Source: an uncultured Clostridium sp.
Lineage (GTDB): Bacteria; Bacillota; Clostridia; Oscillospirales; Ruminococcaceae
NCBI GenBank assembly: GCA_902490335.1
Contig: CABUDL010000001.1
Coordinates: forward strand, 136,391 to 200,390
Reading direction: 5' to 3'
Length of the DNA stretch: 64,000 nt
The notes beneath the pieces were generated by a model that had not been told where the DNA came from, ran no database searches, and saw only the letters and a program-made list of their open reading frames with translations. Positions 28,287 through 38,108 of this stretch are shown in pieces (positions within the stretch are counted from its first letter, which is position 1; each line of letters starts with the position of its first letter). Both the position numbers and the translations under genes were made by a program.

Positions 28287-28484
28287 TCCGCTGTCAAAAG
28301 GCAGAGCGGTAAAAAAGAGGAAATTTTGCCCGTGCCGCGCTTTTGGTTCACAAAATCCGTCCCGTTTCATAAACTGATATTGAATGTCAGTGCAGCACAG
28401 GTGCCGAAACAACAGCCTGCGCCGACATATCATCAGGCGGCCCGCTGTCGGCACAGCTGCCGCAGAATCAAACGGAGGGATATT

Positions 28485-29288
28485 ATGGCAGAATCAAAGG
28501 TAGTCCGACCAGGCGATTGCAGCTGCAGCTGCTTTAAGGAAGCCGTCTGCATCGATGCGGAGCGAATCTATGACTCCTGCAGCGACAAGGACTGTCTGGA
28601 AGACTTGCAGGTCTTTTTCAGCGACAAGACCCAGCCGATCATCGACAAGGCAGCCAGCATCAAATGCAAAAAGGTCAAGGTGCTCAACGTCTGTGTCGAT
28701 GTGGAAAGCGTCCCCTTCAACAAGGGATTTTATTCGGTGGATATGACCTTTTATTTTCTGGTGGAGCTGTCGGTGTACTTATCTCCGGGGACACCCGCGG
28801 TCAACTGCTGCGGCATCTCCTATTTTTCCAAGAAGGTCATCCTGTACGGCAGCGAGGCAAATGCGCGGGTCTTTTCTTCCCACACCGGCTGCTGCAACGG
28901 CAATGAGCAGCTGACCGCCATGCCAAATGCGGTGGTGCAGATTGTGGACCCCATCTGTCTGGCGTGCCGGTATGTGGAGTGCCCGGAAAAAACCTGCTGT
29001 CCGGGTGCGGTCATCCCCTGCCAGATCTGCACCCAGGTGGGCGGCAGCTTTCAGGATGTGCCGGTCAGCAAGGAGGTCTACATCACGCTGGGTCTGTTCA
29101 CCATCGTGCAGCTGCAGCGCAAGGTGCAGATGATGGTGCCTGCTTACGACTTTTGCATCCCGGACAAGGAAAGCGAATATTCCACAGGTGACCCGTGTGA
29201 AATGTTCAAAAAAATCCAGTTTCCGATGGAGGACTTTTTCCCGCCCAGACTGGACGACTGCAAATGCGATGATTGCTGCAACGGATAA
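28485..29288 (+). CDS. cysteine-rich conserved clostridial protein
   Basis: A 267-residue soluble protein with 25 cysteines, no signal peptide. It begins with RPGDCSCSCFKEAVC and ends with CKCDDCC. The middle contains hydrophobic beta-strand-like segments and the stretch FNKGFYSVDMTF. I recognise the overall type as a hypothetical family found across Clostridia but know no function; spore-coat or metal-binding roles would fit the composition and are inference only. The frame is open from 28326, but ATG 28485 has CGGAGGG 8 bp upstream. A strong terminator follows. Confidence 0.75.
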   Translation: MAESKVVRPGDCSCSCFKEAVCIDAERIYDSCSDKDCLEDLQVFFSDKTQPIIDKAASIKCKKVKVLNVCVDVESVPFNKGFYSVDMTFYFLVELSVYLSPGTPAVNCCGISYFSKKVILYGSEANARVFSSHTGCCNGNEQLTAMPNAVVQIVDPICLACRYVECPEKTCCPGAVIPCQICTQVGGSFQDVPVSKEVYITLGLFTIVQLQRKVQMMVPAYDFCIPDKESEYSTGDPCEMFKKIQFPMEDFFPPRLDDCKCDDCCNG

Positions 29289-29311
29289 AAGCAGGATTGG
29301 GATAAAAACAC

Positions 29312-29351
29312 AGGGCGGTCCGACTTTTTTGAAGGTCGGACCGCCCTTTCC
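29312..29351 (+). terminator. intrinsic terminator after the Cys-rich gene
   Basis: AGGGCGGTCCGAC (29312-29324) pairs perfectly with GTCGGACCGCCCT (29335-29347), followed by TTTCCT. Confidence 0.85.
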
Positions 29352-29374
29352 TGTACGCTTTTTAGGAAATAAGA

Positions 29375-29403
29375 TTGAATAAAAACGAAAAAAATGCTAA
29401 AAT
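29375..29403 (+). promoter_or_regulatory. promoter of the recJ-rsh operon
   Basis: TTGAAT (29375-29380), 17 bp, TAAAAT (29398-29403), extended -10 TGC. Confidence 0.75.
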
Positions 29404-29454
29404 AGACTAATTAAGATATAGTACGATGGAAAGAACAGGCGGAGGCGTTGGATC

Positions 29455-31512
29455 TTGGGTTTTAAAAAATGGAAATTGCCGCAGACGGCTCCCGAAAGGG
29501 TAGAAAATTTAATCAGCCAAACGGGCATGGAGCGCATTGCAGCCCAGATCCTGGACGGAAGAGGCATCAGCGACCCACAGCAGGCGATGCAGTATATCGG
29601 CTGCGACAGCGCTGCAAGGCTGCATGACCCATTTTTGATGAAGGATATGGATAAGGCGGTCGAGCGGCTGAGCGAGGCGGTGGAGCAGGGAGAGCAGATT
29701 GCGGTGTACGGGGATTATGACTGCGACGGCATCACCGCGACCGCCATGCTGTACAGCTACCTGGAGGATTTGGGAGCGCGGGTCATCTACTACATCCCCG
29801 ACCGCGATGTGGAGGGGTATGGACTCAACCGCGCCGCTCTCGACTTTTTAAAGGAGCAGCAGGTGGAGCTGATTGTCACGGTGGACAACGGGATTTCCGC
29901 TCTGGACGAGGCGGTGTACGCCAAAGAGCTGGGAATTGATCTGATCATCACCGACCACCATCAGCCGCGTCCACAGCTGCCGCAGGCGTGCGCAGTCATC
30001 GACCCGCACCGGCAGGACTGCGAATACCCCTTTAAAGCGCTGTGTGGTGCGGGTGTTGCCTTTAAACTCATCTGTGCGATGGAGGGCGACCTTGGCGGCG
30101 AGGAGATGATCTGGCATTTTGGCGAACTGGCTGCCATTGCAACGATGGCGGACGTGGTGGAGCTGACCGGAGAAAACCGCCTGATCGTCCAAAGAGGTTT
30201 GGAGTGCATCACGCAGGGAGAGCAGGTGGGAGTACACGCGCTTATCGAGGCGGCAGGGATGAGTGGACGAAAGCTCGATTCCATCGACCTTGCCTTCGGA
30301 CTTGCGCCGCGCATCAATGCGGCAGGACGCTTAGGACAGACCGACCTTGCGATGGAACTGCTGCTCTGTGACCGGCAGTCGCAGGCGTTGGAACTGGCGC
30401 AGCAGCTCAACGAATTAAACGAACAGCGCAAGGCGCTGGTGGACCATATCTACGAGGAGATCAACGCAAAGATTGCACGACACCCGGAAATCTTGCAGGA
30501 GCGGGTCATCCTGCTGTATGGCGAAGGCTGGCACCATGGGGTCATCGGCATTGCGGCGGCAAGGCTGGTGGAGGAGTACTCCAAGCCCTGTGTCCTCTTT
30601 TCCATCGAGGAGGACCAGGCGCGCGGCTCGGCAAGGAGTGTCGAGGGTTATTCCATCATTGCAGCCATCTCCCGATGCAGCAGCCTGCTGACCCGCTACG
30701 GCGGACACGACCAGGCGGCAGGGATGACGGTGCCGGTGGAGCATCTCAGGGAATTTATCGACCAGATGTTACAGGATGCCCGGGAGCACTTTGATTTAAT
30801 GCCGGTGGACCAGCTGAAGATCGACGCCATCGTCGATGCAGAGCAGCTTAACCTGAAGACGGTGTACGGGATGCAGCAGCTGCGCCCGTTTGGCTGCGGC
30901 AACGAACAGCCGGTGGTGGCAATGCCCGGATGCAGAATCGAAGCGATTTGCCCGCTGAGCGAAAACCGCCATCTGCGCCTGAAGCTGAGCTATCAGGGAA
31001 AAAGTTTTTCTGCCATCTATTTTCGGATGTCGTCCGACCGCTTCCCGTTTTACATCGGGGACACGGTGGATGTGGCAGCCAATCTGGATGTCAACGAATA
31101 CAACGGAGAAAAAAGTGTTTCTGTCAAGATAAAGGACGTGCGGCTGCACGGAGTCAAACAGGACAAGCTGGTGGTGGGCAGGCAGTACTATGAAAAATAT
31201 TGCCGCCACGAGCCGCTGGAGGAAAAAATCAGAGAATACATCTGCCCGCAGCGGGAGGATGTAGCGGGACTGTACCGCTTTTTGCGGCAGTGCGGAGGCT
31301 TTGCCTTCGGCTACGATATGCTGTGGTGCCGCCTGAGAGGAATCAACTACTGCAAAATGCGCATCTGCATCGATGTGATGCAGGAGCTGGGATTGATTGA
31401 GCGGGCGCGTCTGTCCTCTTCGGGAGAGACAGCCCTTCGTCTGCCGGACAAGGTCGTTAAAACACAGCTGGACCAGTCCAGGATTCTCAGACAACTGAAG
31501 GTTGGTGAATAG
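29455..31512 (+). CDS. recJ: single-stranded-DNA-specific exonuclease RecJ
   Basis: 5'-3' ssDNA exonuclease of the DHH superfamily acting in recombination and repair. 685 residues: DHH core with YGDYDCDG (85-92) and the ITDHH motif (near 164-168), DHHA1 domain with GHDQAAG (near 420), and an OB-fold plus C-terminal extension. Start is TTG at 29455 behind GGCGGAGG. First gene of a long plus-strand operon; its stop is 1 bp from the rsh start. Confidence 0.95.
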   Translation: MGFKKWKLPQTAPERVENLISQTGMERIAAQILDGRGISDPQQAMQYIGCDSAARLHDPFLMKDMDKAVERLSEAVEQGEQIAVYGDYDCDGITATAMLYSYLEDLGARVIYYIPDRDVEGYGLNRAALDFLKEQQVELIVTVDNGISALDEAVYAKELGIDLIITDHHQPRPQLPQACAVIDPHRQDCEYPFKALCGAGVAFKLICAMEGDLGGEEMIWHFGELAAIATMADVVELTGENRLIVQRGLECITQGEQVGVHALIEAAGMSGRKLDSIDLAFGLAPRINAAGRLGQTDLAMELLLCDRQSQALELAQQLNELNEQRKALVDHIYEEINAKIARHPEILQERVILLYGEGWHHGVIGIAAARLVEEYSKPCVLFSIEEDQARGSARSVEGYSIIAAISRCSSLLTRYGGHDQAAGMTVPVEHLREFIDQMLQDAREHFDLMPVDQLKIDAIVDAEQLNLKTVYGMQQLRPFGCGNEQPVVAMPGCRIEAICPLSENRHLRLKLSYQGKSFSAIYFRMSSDRFPFYIGDTVDVAANLDVNEYNGEKSVSVKIKDVRLHGVKQDKLVVGRQYYEKYCRHEPLEEKIREYICPQREDVAGLYRFLRQCGGFAFGYDMLWCRLRGINYCKMRICIDVMQELGLIERARLSSSGETALRLPDKVVKTQLDQSRILRQLKVGE

Positions 31513-31513
31513 G

Positions 31514-33715
31514 ATGAGTATGAACGGGTTTGAAGAACTGATGGCTGCTTTGAAGGAAAGCAACCGGCCGTATGATTTTGATATGATCACACAGGCTTAT
31601 GAATATGCAGACAAAGCACACGAGGGGCAGATGCGCCAGTCGGGGGAGCCGTATATCACCCACCCGATTTCAGTTGCGCATATCCTGGTGGAGCTGGGAA
31701 TGGACACCGAAACCATCTGTGCAGGTCTTTTGCATGACGTGGTGGAGGACACCGCTTCCACGCTGGATGAAATCAAAAAGCTGTTTGGCGCAGACGTTGC
31801 ACTGATGGTGGACGGTGTTACCAAGCTGACCAAGCTCAGCTATTCCAGCAAGGAGCAGCGTCAGGCGGAAAATGTGCGCAAGATGCTGCTGGCGATGGCA
31901 AAGGATGTGCGGGTTATCATCGTCAAGCTGGCGGACCGCCTGCACAATATGCGCACCGGAGAATACTGGAAGGAATATAAGCGCAGAGAAAAAGCACTGG
32001 AAACAATGGAAGTCTACGCTCCGCTGGCGGACCGTCTGGGTATCCGCTCCATCAAGGAGGAGCTGGAGGACATCTCGCTGCGCTTTTTGGACCCGATTGC
32101 CTATGAAGAGATTGAGCGGATGCTCAAGCTCAAAAAGGAGGAGCGGGAGCGTTTTCTGGACGCCATTCAGGAAAAGATACGGGAACGACTGAACAAAGAG
32201 GGCATGAAGTTCTTTTTGCAAAGCCGGGTGAAGAGCATCTACGGCATCTACCGCAAGGTGTATATGCAGGGCAGGAACTTCGACGAAATCTACGACGTAT
32301 ATGCGGTCCGTGTCATCGTGGACACCAGCTATGAGTGTTACTCGGTGCTGGGCATCATGCACGACGAGTTTACCCCGATTCCAAAGCGGTTTAAGGACTA
32401 CATCTCCACCCCAAAGGCGAATATGTACCAGTCGCTGCACACCACCGTGCTGGATAAAGAGGGCGGTATCCCGTTTGAAATCCAAATCAGGACCTGGGAG
32501 ATGCACTATACAGCCGAATACGGTATTGCAGCTCACTGGAAGTACAAGGCAGGCATCGAGAAGAAGGACAAGCTGGAGGAGCGTCTGGCATGGGTCAGAC
32601 AGCTGCTGGAGGTGCAGCAGGATTCCGGCGATGCGCAGGACATCGTGCGCTCCATCAAGTCGGACATCGCGCCGGAGGAATGTTTCGTCTTTACCCCGAA
32701 AGGGGACGTCATCAATCTGCCGACCGGCTCGACCGTCATCGACTTTGCCTATGCCATCCACTCGGAGGTCGGCAACCGCATGACCGGAGCCAAGGTGGAC
32801 GGCAGAATCGTGCCGCTCGACTTTAAGCTGGAAACCGGCATGATTGTGGAAATCATCACCTCCAAAGGACCCGGCAACGGACCCAGCCGCGACTGGCTCA
32901 AGATTGTCAAGACCAGCGAGGCAAGGACCAAAATCCGTGCGTGGTTTAAAAAAGAGCGCAGAGAAGAAAACATCATCACCGGCAAGGAGGAGCTGGAGCG
33001 TGAATTTAAGCGCAACCTCATCAACGTGCCGGAAAACGAGCTGGAGGATTTTGTCTTAAATCTGGCAAAACGCCAGCATATCAACACACTGGAAGATTTT
33101 TACGCAGCCATCGGCTACGGTGGGGTGCTGTTGTCCCGTTTGATGCCAAGGGTCAAGGAGGAATTCCAAAAGACCTACCGCAGCGCAGCAGAGGAAGAAA
33201 AGAAGGCGGCGCTGCTGCCGCAGCAAACTGCTGCCGCCGGCAAAAAGCCGGGCAAGCCGACCAGCGGTGTCATCGTGGAAGGACTGGACAGCTGTCTGGT
33301 CAAATTTGCAAAATGCTGCAACCCGCTGCCGGGCGACCCGATTGTAGGCTTTATCACCCGCGGGTACGGGGTGTCCATCCACAAGCAGGACTGTGTGAAT
33401 GTGGTCAACTCCCCTGCGGAGAATGAAGGCAGATGGGTGCGCGCCGAATGGGCATCCAATGTCACCTCCGAAAAATTTAAATCGACCATCGACATCACCT
33501 CCCAGCCGAGGGATACCCTGCTGGCGGATGTGACTATCCTGTTGAGCAATATGCACATCCCGATGCACGCACTGGTGGCAAAGGAGAGCAAGGACCATTC
33601 GGTCATCCTTATCCAGGTCACAGTGGAGGTCAACGGCGTGGACCAGCTGAGCTACCTGCTCAACAGTCTGCGCGCCATCAAGGGTGTGGAGGATGTCAGA
33701 AGAACCATCCAGTAA
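31514..33715 (+). CDS. bifunctional (p)ppGpp synthetase/hydrolase Rsh
   Basis: Long RelA/SpoT homologue controlling the stringent response. 733 residues: HD hydrolase domain with intact LLHDVVEDT (72-80), synthetase domain (about 235-350, [15 protein letters not shown]), TGS domain (about 395-455, [29 protein letters not shown]), a cysteine-containing linker (KCCNPLPGD) and a C-terminal ACT domain. Both catalytic domains look intact. ATG 31514 immediately follows the recJ stop; an in-frame TTG at 31502 is possible. Followed by dtd as in many Firmicutes. Confidence 0.95.
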   Translation: MSMNGFEELMAALKESNRPYDFDMITQAYEYADKAHEGQMRQSGEPYITHPISVAHILVELGMDTETICAGLLHDVVEDTASTLDEIKKLFGADVALMVDGVTKLTKLSYSSKEQRQAENVRKMLLAMAKDVRVIIVKLADRLHNMRTGEYWKEYKRREKALETMEVYAPLADRLGIRSIKEELEDISLRFLDPIAYEEIERMLKLKKEERERFLDAIQEKIRERLNKEGMKFFLQSRVKSIYGIYRKVYMQGRNFDEIYDVYAVRVIVDTSYECYSVLGIMHDEFTPIPKRFKDYISTPKANMYQSLHTTVLDKEGGIPFEIQIRTWEMHYTAEYGIAAHWKYKAGIEKKDKLEERLAWVRQLLEVQQDSGDAQDIVRSIKSDIAPEECFVFTPKGDVINLPTGSTVIDFAYAIHSEVGNRMTGAKVDGRIVPLDFKLETGMIVEIITSKGPGNGPSRDWLKIVKTSEARTKIRAWFKKERREENIITGKEELEREFKRNLINVPENELEDFVLNLAKRQHINTLEDFYAAIGYGGVLLSRLMPRVKEEFQKTYRSAAEEEKKAALLPQQTAAAGKKPGKPTSGVIVEGLDSCLVKFAKCCNPLPGDPIVGFITRGYGVSIHKQDCVNVVNSPAENEGRWVRAEWASNVTSEKFKSTIDITSQPRDTLLADVTILLSNMHIPMHALVAKESKDHSVILIQVTVEVNGVDQLSYLLNSLRAIKGVEDVRRTIQ

Positions 33716-33741
33716 ACGAAAAAAATAACGGAGAAAAGACT

Positions 33742-34203
33742 ATGAGAGCATTGATTCAAAGAGTAAGCCACGCAAGCGTTACCGTCGAGGGCGAGTGCGT
33801 GGGAAAAATCGAAAAGGGACTGCTGGTGCTGCTGGGCGTCGGTCCGCAGGACACCGAAAAGCAGGCGGATTTTCTGGCGGAAAAATGTGCCAATCTGCGC
33901 ATCTTTGTGGACGAAAACGACAAGATGAACCTCTCGCTGCTGGACATCGGCGGGGAGATGCTGGTCGTTTCCCAGTTTACCCTCTACGCCGACTGCCGCA
34001 AGGGCAGACGTCCTTCCTTTGTGAATGCGGCAGCTCCCGCAGAGGCGGACAGACTGTATGAATACTTCCAGCAGAGCGTGAAAAATGCGGGCGTTGCCAA
34101 GGTCGAGCACGGCAAGTTTGGTGCTTCGATGCAGGTAGAGCTGCTCAACAACGGACCGGTGACCATCATGCTGGATACCGACGAAATCATGCCGAAAAAA
34201 TAG
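33742..34203 (+). CDS. dtd: D-aminoacyl-tRNA deacylase
   Basis: Removes D-amino acids (and Gly from tRNA-Ala) mischarged onto tRNA. 153 residues with the two family motifs that form the active site across the dimer: SQFTLYAD (77-84) and NGPVT near 137. 26 bp downstream of rsh, ribosome binding site AACGGAGAA. Confidence 0.96.
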   Translation: MRALIQRVSHASVTVEGECVGKIEKGLLVLLGVGPQDTEKQADFLAEKCANLRIFVDENDKMNLSLLDIGGEMLVVSQFTLYADCRKGRRPSFVNAAAPAEADRLYEYFQQSVKNAGVAKVEHGKFGASMQVELLNNGPVTIMLDTDEIMPKK

Positions 34204-34237
34204 GCGGCATCCATCAAAATATAAGGGGGAATAAACG

Positions 34238-34879
34238 ATGAATCTGGAAATCATCCACGTGGGTCTGTTGGGGACCAACTGTTATATCACATGGGATGAA
34301 GAGAAAAATTGTGTTGTGGTCGATTGCGGTGGCGACGCGCAGAAGGTAGCACAGTTTATACAGGAAAACGGGCTGACCCCCACCCATCTGCTGCTGACCC
34401 ACGGTCACGGCGACCACATGGGCGGAGCAGCGGATTTAAAGGACATTTACCCACAGATGAAGATTGTGCTGGACAGCAAGGATTTGGAGATGATCGGCGA
34501 TGGGCAAAAGAGTATGTCCGATGCCGTAGCGCCGTATGCGCGCAGCTTTACACCGGATGTTCTGGTGGGCGACGGCGACCGGCTGACCTGCGGCAAGATG
34601 GAATTTACCGTCCTGGAAACGCCGGGTCATACACCGGGCAGCGTGACCTACCTGAAAAATAACGAGCTGTACTGCGGGGACACCCTCTTTCAGGGCAGCA
34701 TGGGCAGGACCGACCTGTACGGAGGCAGCGACGAGCAGATGACCGCTTCACTGGCGCGTCTGGGCAGTTTGCAGGGCTACTACAAGGTTTTTCCGGGACA
34801 TGGCAGCGCGACCAACCTGGAGGATGAAAAGCTGGCAAACCCCTTCCTCAAGCAGGCGATTGCCCGCCTTTCCCGATAA
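34238..34879 (+). CDS. MBL-fold metallo-hydrolase (glyoxalase II-like)
   Basis: A 213-residue metallo-beta-lactamase-fold hydrolase with the metal motif THGHGDH (54-60), further metal ligands in ETPGHTPGS and CGDTLFQGSMGRTDL, and FPGHGSATNLEDE near the C-terminus. It is of the YqgX/GloB-like type; glyoxalase II activity is possible but the substrate is not certain. Part of the recJ operon with AAGGGGG ribosome binding site. Confidence 0.88.
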   Translation: MNLEIIHVGLLGTNCYITWDEEKNCVVVDCGGDAQKVAQFIQENGLTPTHLLLTHGHGDHMGGAADLKDIYPQMKIVLDSKDLEMIGDGQKSMSDAVAPYARSFTPDVLVGDGDRLTCGKMEFTVLETPGHTPGSVTYLKNNELYCGDTLFQGSMGRTDLYGGSDEQMTASLARLGSLQGYYKVFPGHGSATNLEDEKLANPFLKQAIARLSR

Positions 34880-34909
34880 GATGATGAGCAAAAGGAGCAA
34901 AAACAGCAT

Positions 34910-36451
34910 ATGAATATAAAGAATATCGGACACAGCATGAAATATGAAGCAGAGTGTATCGCGATGCTGTTTTTCCCGGATGAAAAAATTGTGACCACCG
35001 AATACCCTGCGGACGAGGAAGAGCATGAGGAGCTGCTGGTGCAGCAGGAATTGCCGGAGCCTGCCGAGGACTGCATCGAAACCAGACTGCAAAACGGTCT
35101 GATGAAGGTGACTTTGTCGTTGGACGGCAAGCAGACCAGCCTGTGCCGCACCATCCTTTCCGAGCCGCACTCGCCGTATGAAAAGGCGGAGTTTGTGATG
35201 AGCGATATGATTTACACCCTGCTCTCACAAGCGACCGGCATCCACCCGGCGTGGGGCATGGTGACCGGTGTTCGTCCGGTCAAGCTGTTCCACCGCAGAC
35301 TGGACGAGGGCAAAACGCCTCAGATGGTGGCACGGGAATTTGAACAGCATTTTTATGTGACACCGGAAAAGATCGAGCTGGCGCTGGAAACGGCTCGCCA
35401 CGAAGCGCCCATCCTGCGGGAGGCAACCGACGACACCTTTAGCCTGTACATCTCCATTCCGTTTTGCCCTTCGCGGTGCAGCTACTGCTCCTTTGTTTCC
35501 CACGACATCACCAGCAAGCGCGCCAAGGACATCCTGCCGGTGTATGTCGACCGGCTGTGCGAGGAGCTGGAGCAGATTTCCCAAAAGGTAAAGGGGACCG
35601 GACTGCGGCTGACCACCGTTTATTTCGGCGGCGGCACACCGACCATCCTATCGCCCGAGCAGCTTGACCAAATCTGCTGCGCGGTGGAGCAGCACTTCGA
35701 CCTTTCCCGGCTGAAGGAATACACGGTGGAGGCAGGGCGACCGGACACCATCGACGAGGAGAAGCTGCGGGTGCTGCGCCGGCACAATATCTCCCGCATC
35801 AGCATCAATCCGCAGACACTCGACGACGAGGTGCTGCAAAAAATCGGGCGCCGGCACACCGCCCAGCAGGTCATCGACTGTTTTGAGATGGCGCGCCGGA
35901 TGGGGTTTGACAACATCAACATGGATTTGATTGCAGGCTTGCCCGGCGACAGCGTCGAGGGATTTTGCAAAACGGTGGATAAGGTCATCGCCTTGCAGCC
36001 GGAGAATGTGACGGTGCATACCCTTTCCATCAAGCGCAGCGCCAGCTACGGCGAAAGCTGGGAGGAGCGCAAAAAAGCGCTGGAACAGGCGCAGCAGGTG
36101 GGACAGATGGTGTCCTATGCGCAAAAGCAGCTGATGCAAAGCGGCTGGATGCCCTATTACCTGTATAAACAGCGCAACACCCTGGGCAACCTGGAGAATA
36201 CCGGCTACTGCAAACCGGGCTGCGAGGGACGGTACAACATCTACATCATGGACGAAACCCAGACGATTCTGGCGGCAGGAGCGGGAGCGGTCACCAAGCT
36301 GTGCAGCAACCGCGCAGGCAAGCTGGAGAGAATCTTTAATTACAAGTACCCGTTTGAATATGTCGAACAGTTCGACGAGGTATTAAAACGTAAGGACAGG
36401 GTGGTGGATTTCTTTGAGGAAAATAGACCCCTTCCACTACGGAAGGATTGA
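34910..36451 (+). CDS. hemZ: oxygen-independent coproporphyrinogen III oxidase-like HemZ
   Basis: Radical SAM protein of the HemZ/HemN type, 513 residues. CxxxCxxC cluster motif in FCPSRCSYCSF (near 186), glycine-rich GGGTPT, and the HemN-like YLYKQRN region. An extra N-terminal domain of about 170 residues precedes the radical SAM core, as in Bacillus HemZ. Coproporphyrinogen dehydrogenase activity is the family annotation, but no other heme genes are in the window, so an alternative role is possible. The end overlaps the next gene by 38 bp. Confidence 0.87.
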   Translation: MNIKNIGHSMKYEAECIAMLFFPDEKIVTTEYPADEEEHEELLVQQELPEPAEDCIETRLQNGLMKVTLSLDGKQTSLCRTILSEPHSPYEKAEFVMSDMIYTLLSQATGIHPAWGMVTGVRPVKLFHRRLDEGKTPQMVAREFEQHFYVTPEKIELALETARHEAPILREATDDTFSLYISIPFCPSRCSYCSFVSHDITSKRAKDILPVYVDRLCEELEQISQKVKGTGLRLTTVYFGGGTPTILSPEQLDQICCAVEQHFDLSRLKEYTVEAGRPDTIDEEKLRVLRRHNISRISINPQTLDDEVLQKIGRRHTAQQVIDCFEMARRMGFDNINMDLIAGLPGDSVEGFCKTVDKVIALQPENVTVHTLSIKRSASYGESWEERKKALEQAQQVGQMVSYAQKQLMQSGWMPYYLYKQRNTLGNLENTGYCKPGCEGRYNIYIMDETQTILAAGAGAVTKLCSNRAGKLERIFNYKYPFEYVEQFDEVLKRKDRVVDFFEENRPLPLRKD

Positions 36452-37391
36452 GAAGGATGAGGTCAATCAGCAGGCGTTTGAAAATTATTTTCAGCTGATT
36501 GACGAAGCCGAGCAGTTTTACAACGACCAGATCCGCAGGGTGGTCAAAAGTATGTCCACCGGCAAAGACAAGACCGACGTCATCTGTCTGTCCGGTCCCT
36601 CTGCATCGGGAAAGACGACCACGGCGCATACCCTGGCAAGACATTTTATCAGCAGCGGCAGAAGGGCAACGGTCATCTCCCTGGATGATTTTTATTTGGA
36701 TACCGAAAAGACGCCGCTCAATCGCAAGGGCAAGCCGGACTTTGAAACCATCTATTCGCTGGACATCGAGCGCATCAACCTGTGCATCGACGAACTGGTC
36801 AACAAAGGGCGCACCCTGATGCCCATTTTTGATTTTCACACCAGAAAACGGGTGGAGGGTTTGGAAAAGGAAATTGCCATCAGCGGCGATGACGTGGTCA
36901 TCATCGAAGGGCTGCACGGGTTAAACCCGCTGCTGACCCAGCGGGTGGGAGAAGACAAGGTGACCCGCATCTTTGCCAGCGTGCGTTCCCGTTTTACCGA
37001 CCATGACCGGGTGCTGCTGACACCGCAGGATGTGCGCCTGATGCGCCGGATGGTGCGCGACCGCAGCACCCGCAACACAACGCCGGAGCAGACGATGGCG
37101 ATGTGGGATGAGGTCTGCGAGGGCGAATCGGAGTATATCAACCCCTACCGCGACAGCGCGGACTTTAAGCTGGACACCACGCTCGACTACGAGCCCAATA
37201 TTTTTCACAGCTATCTTCTGCCCTTCCTGGAAAACCGTTTTGGAATCGCTCCCGAACACTACCGCAAGCTGGATGAACTGTACCAGCGTCTGGATGAGTT
37301 TTTTGACATCAACAACACCCAGGCAATCCCGGCGGACAGTGTCGTTCGGGAATTTATCGGTCCGCGCCAGGAAAGCGGGCAGACAGAATAA
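36414..37391 (+). CDS. uridine kinase-family nucleoside kinase
   Basis: P-loop kinase of the uridine kinase/phosphoribulokinase family, 325 residues, with GPSASGKTTT (about 60-69), SLDDFYLD and an IIEGLHGLNP Walker B-like strand. Many clostridial relatives carry an N-terminal TGS/ThrRS-like module; this one lacks it. The only plausible start is TTG 36414, inside hemZ (38-bp overlap), preceded by GGTGGTGG; no in-frame ATG occurs before the conserved region. Translational coupling with hemZ is likely. Confidence 0.82.
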   Translation: MRKIDPFHYGRIEKDEVNQQAFENYFQLIDEAEQFYNDQIRRVVKSMSTGKDKTDVICLSGPSASGKTTTAHTLARHFISSGRRATVISLDDFYLDTEKTPLNRKGKPDFETIYSLDIERINLCIDELVNKGRTLMPIFDFHTRKRVEGLEKEIAISGDDVVIIEGLHGLNPLLTQRVGEDKVTRIFASVRSRFTDHDRVLLTPQDVRLMRRMVRDRSTRNTTPEQTMAMWDEVCEGESEYINPYRDSADFKLDTTLDYEPNIFHSYLLPFLENRFGIAPEHYRKLDELYQRLDEFFDINNTQAIPADSVVREFIGPRQESGQTE

Positions 37392-37430
37392 AAAGAGAAT
37401 ATGATTCGCGTTAGAAAGGAGCAGTGAAGG

Positions 37431-37889
37431 ATGAGTTTGAATTCTTTATTGGACAAAGCAATCTCGGTTGCCAACGTAGCAGGCAAAAAGACAGAGGAAA
37501 TGGTGGAAGCTTCCAAGCTCAAATTGCAGGAGGTTTCGGTCAACGCCGATTTGCAGGATTGCTATGAGAAGATTGGTTCTCTGGTGTATCGGAGCAAAAA
37601 GAGCGGCGAGGACAACGCGCAGGCAATCGACCAGCTGGTGGAGCAGGCGGATGTTCTGCTCGAACAGCTTGCTCAGCTGCAATCCAAGCGGGAGGAAATC
37701 AAGAAGATGAAGAAGTGCCCGAATTGCGGCGCTTCGTGCAGCGTGGACTCCCACTTCTGCTCCAGATGCGGCATGGTGCTGCATGAGCAGACCGATCTGG
37801 CTCCGACTCAGCCAGAGGAGGAGCAGCCAGAGCAGACCGAACAGCCGGTCAATCAGGAGGAAAAACCTCTGATTGAAGAAAAGCTGTAA
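37431..37889 (+). CDS. zinc-ribbon protein with coiled coil
   Basis: A 152-residue cytosolic protein: an N-terminal helical/coiled-coil region (about 1-90, rich in E, Q and K), a zinc ribbon CPNCGAS...FCSRCG (about 98-118) and an acidic Gln/Glu-rich tail. Found as the last gene of the recJ operon, 39 bp after the kinase, before a terminator. Function unknown; the zinc ribbon suggests protein or nucleic-acid contacts. Confidence 0.8.
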   Translation: MSLNSLLDKAISVANVAGKKTEEMVEASKLKLQEVSVNADLQDCYEKIGSLVYRSKKSGEDNAQAIDQLVEQADVLLEQLAQLQSKREEIKKMKKCPNCGASCSVDSHFCSRCGMVLHEQTDLAPTQPEEEQPEQTEQPVNQEEKPLIEEKL

Positions 37890-37910
37890 TTGTCCAGAGG
37901 ACACATCCGA

Positions 37911-37936
37911 GGACCGGCGGACAGCCGGTCCTTTTG
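37911..37936 (+). terminator. intrinsic terminator ending the recJ operon
   Basis: GGACCGGC (37911-37918) pairs with GCCGGTCC (37924-37931), followed by TTTTGTTG. Confidence 0.82.
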
Positions 37937-38035
37937 TTGTCATAACAGGCGGACAGCGCATGACCGGAATGCGCAGGACATATACTCAAAAGGGAAGGAA
38001 CAGCGCCTTTTCAGAAAAGATTTACAGAAAAGAAA

Positions 38036-38065
38036 TTGAAATCCGGCGTCGGAGTGTGGTAAATT
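38036..38065 (+). promoter_or_regulatory. candidate promoter of the spoVB-like gene
   Basis: TTGAAA (38036-38041), 18 bp, TAAATT (38060-38065), with extended -10 TGG. The -10 is weak. Confidence 0.45.
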
Positions 38066-38108
38066 ATGGAAAACAAGTCGGTGCATTTTGGGGAAAGTGG
38101 GTGGACAG

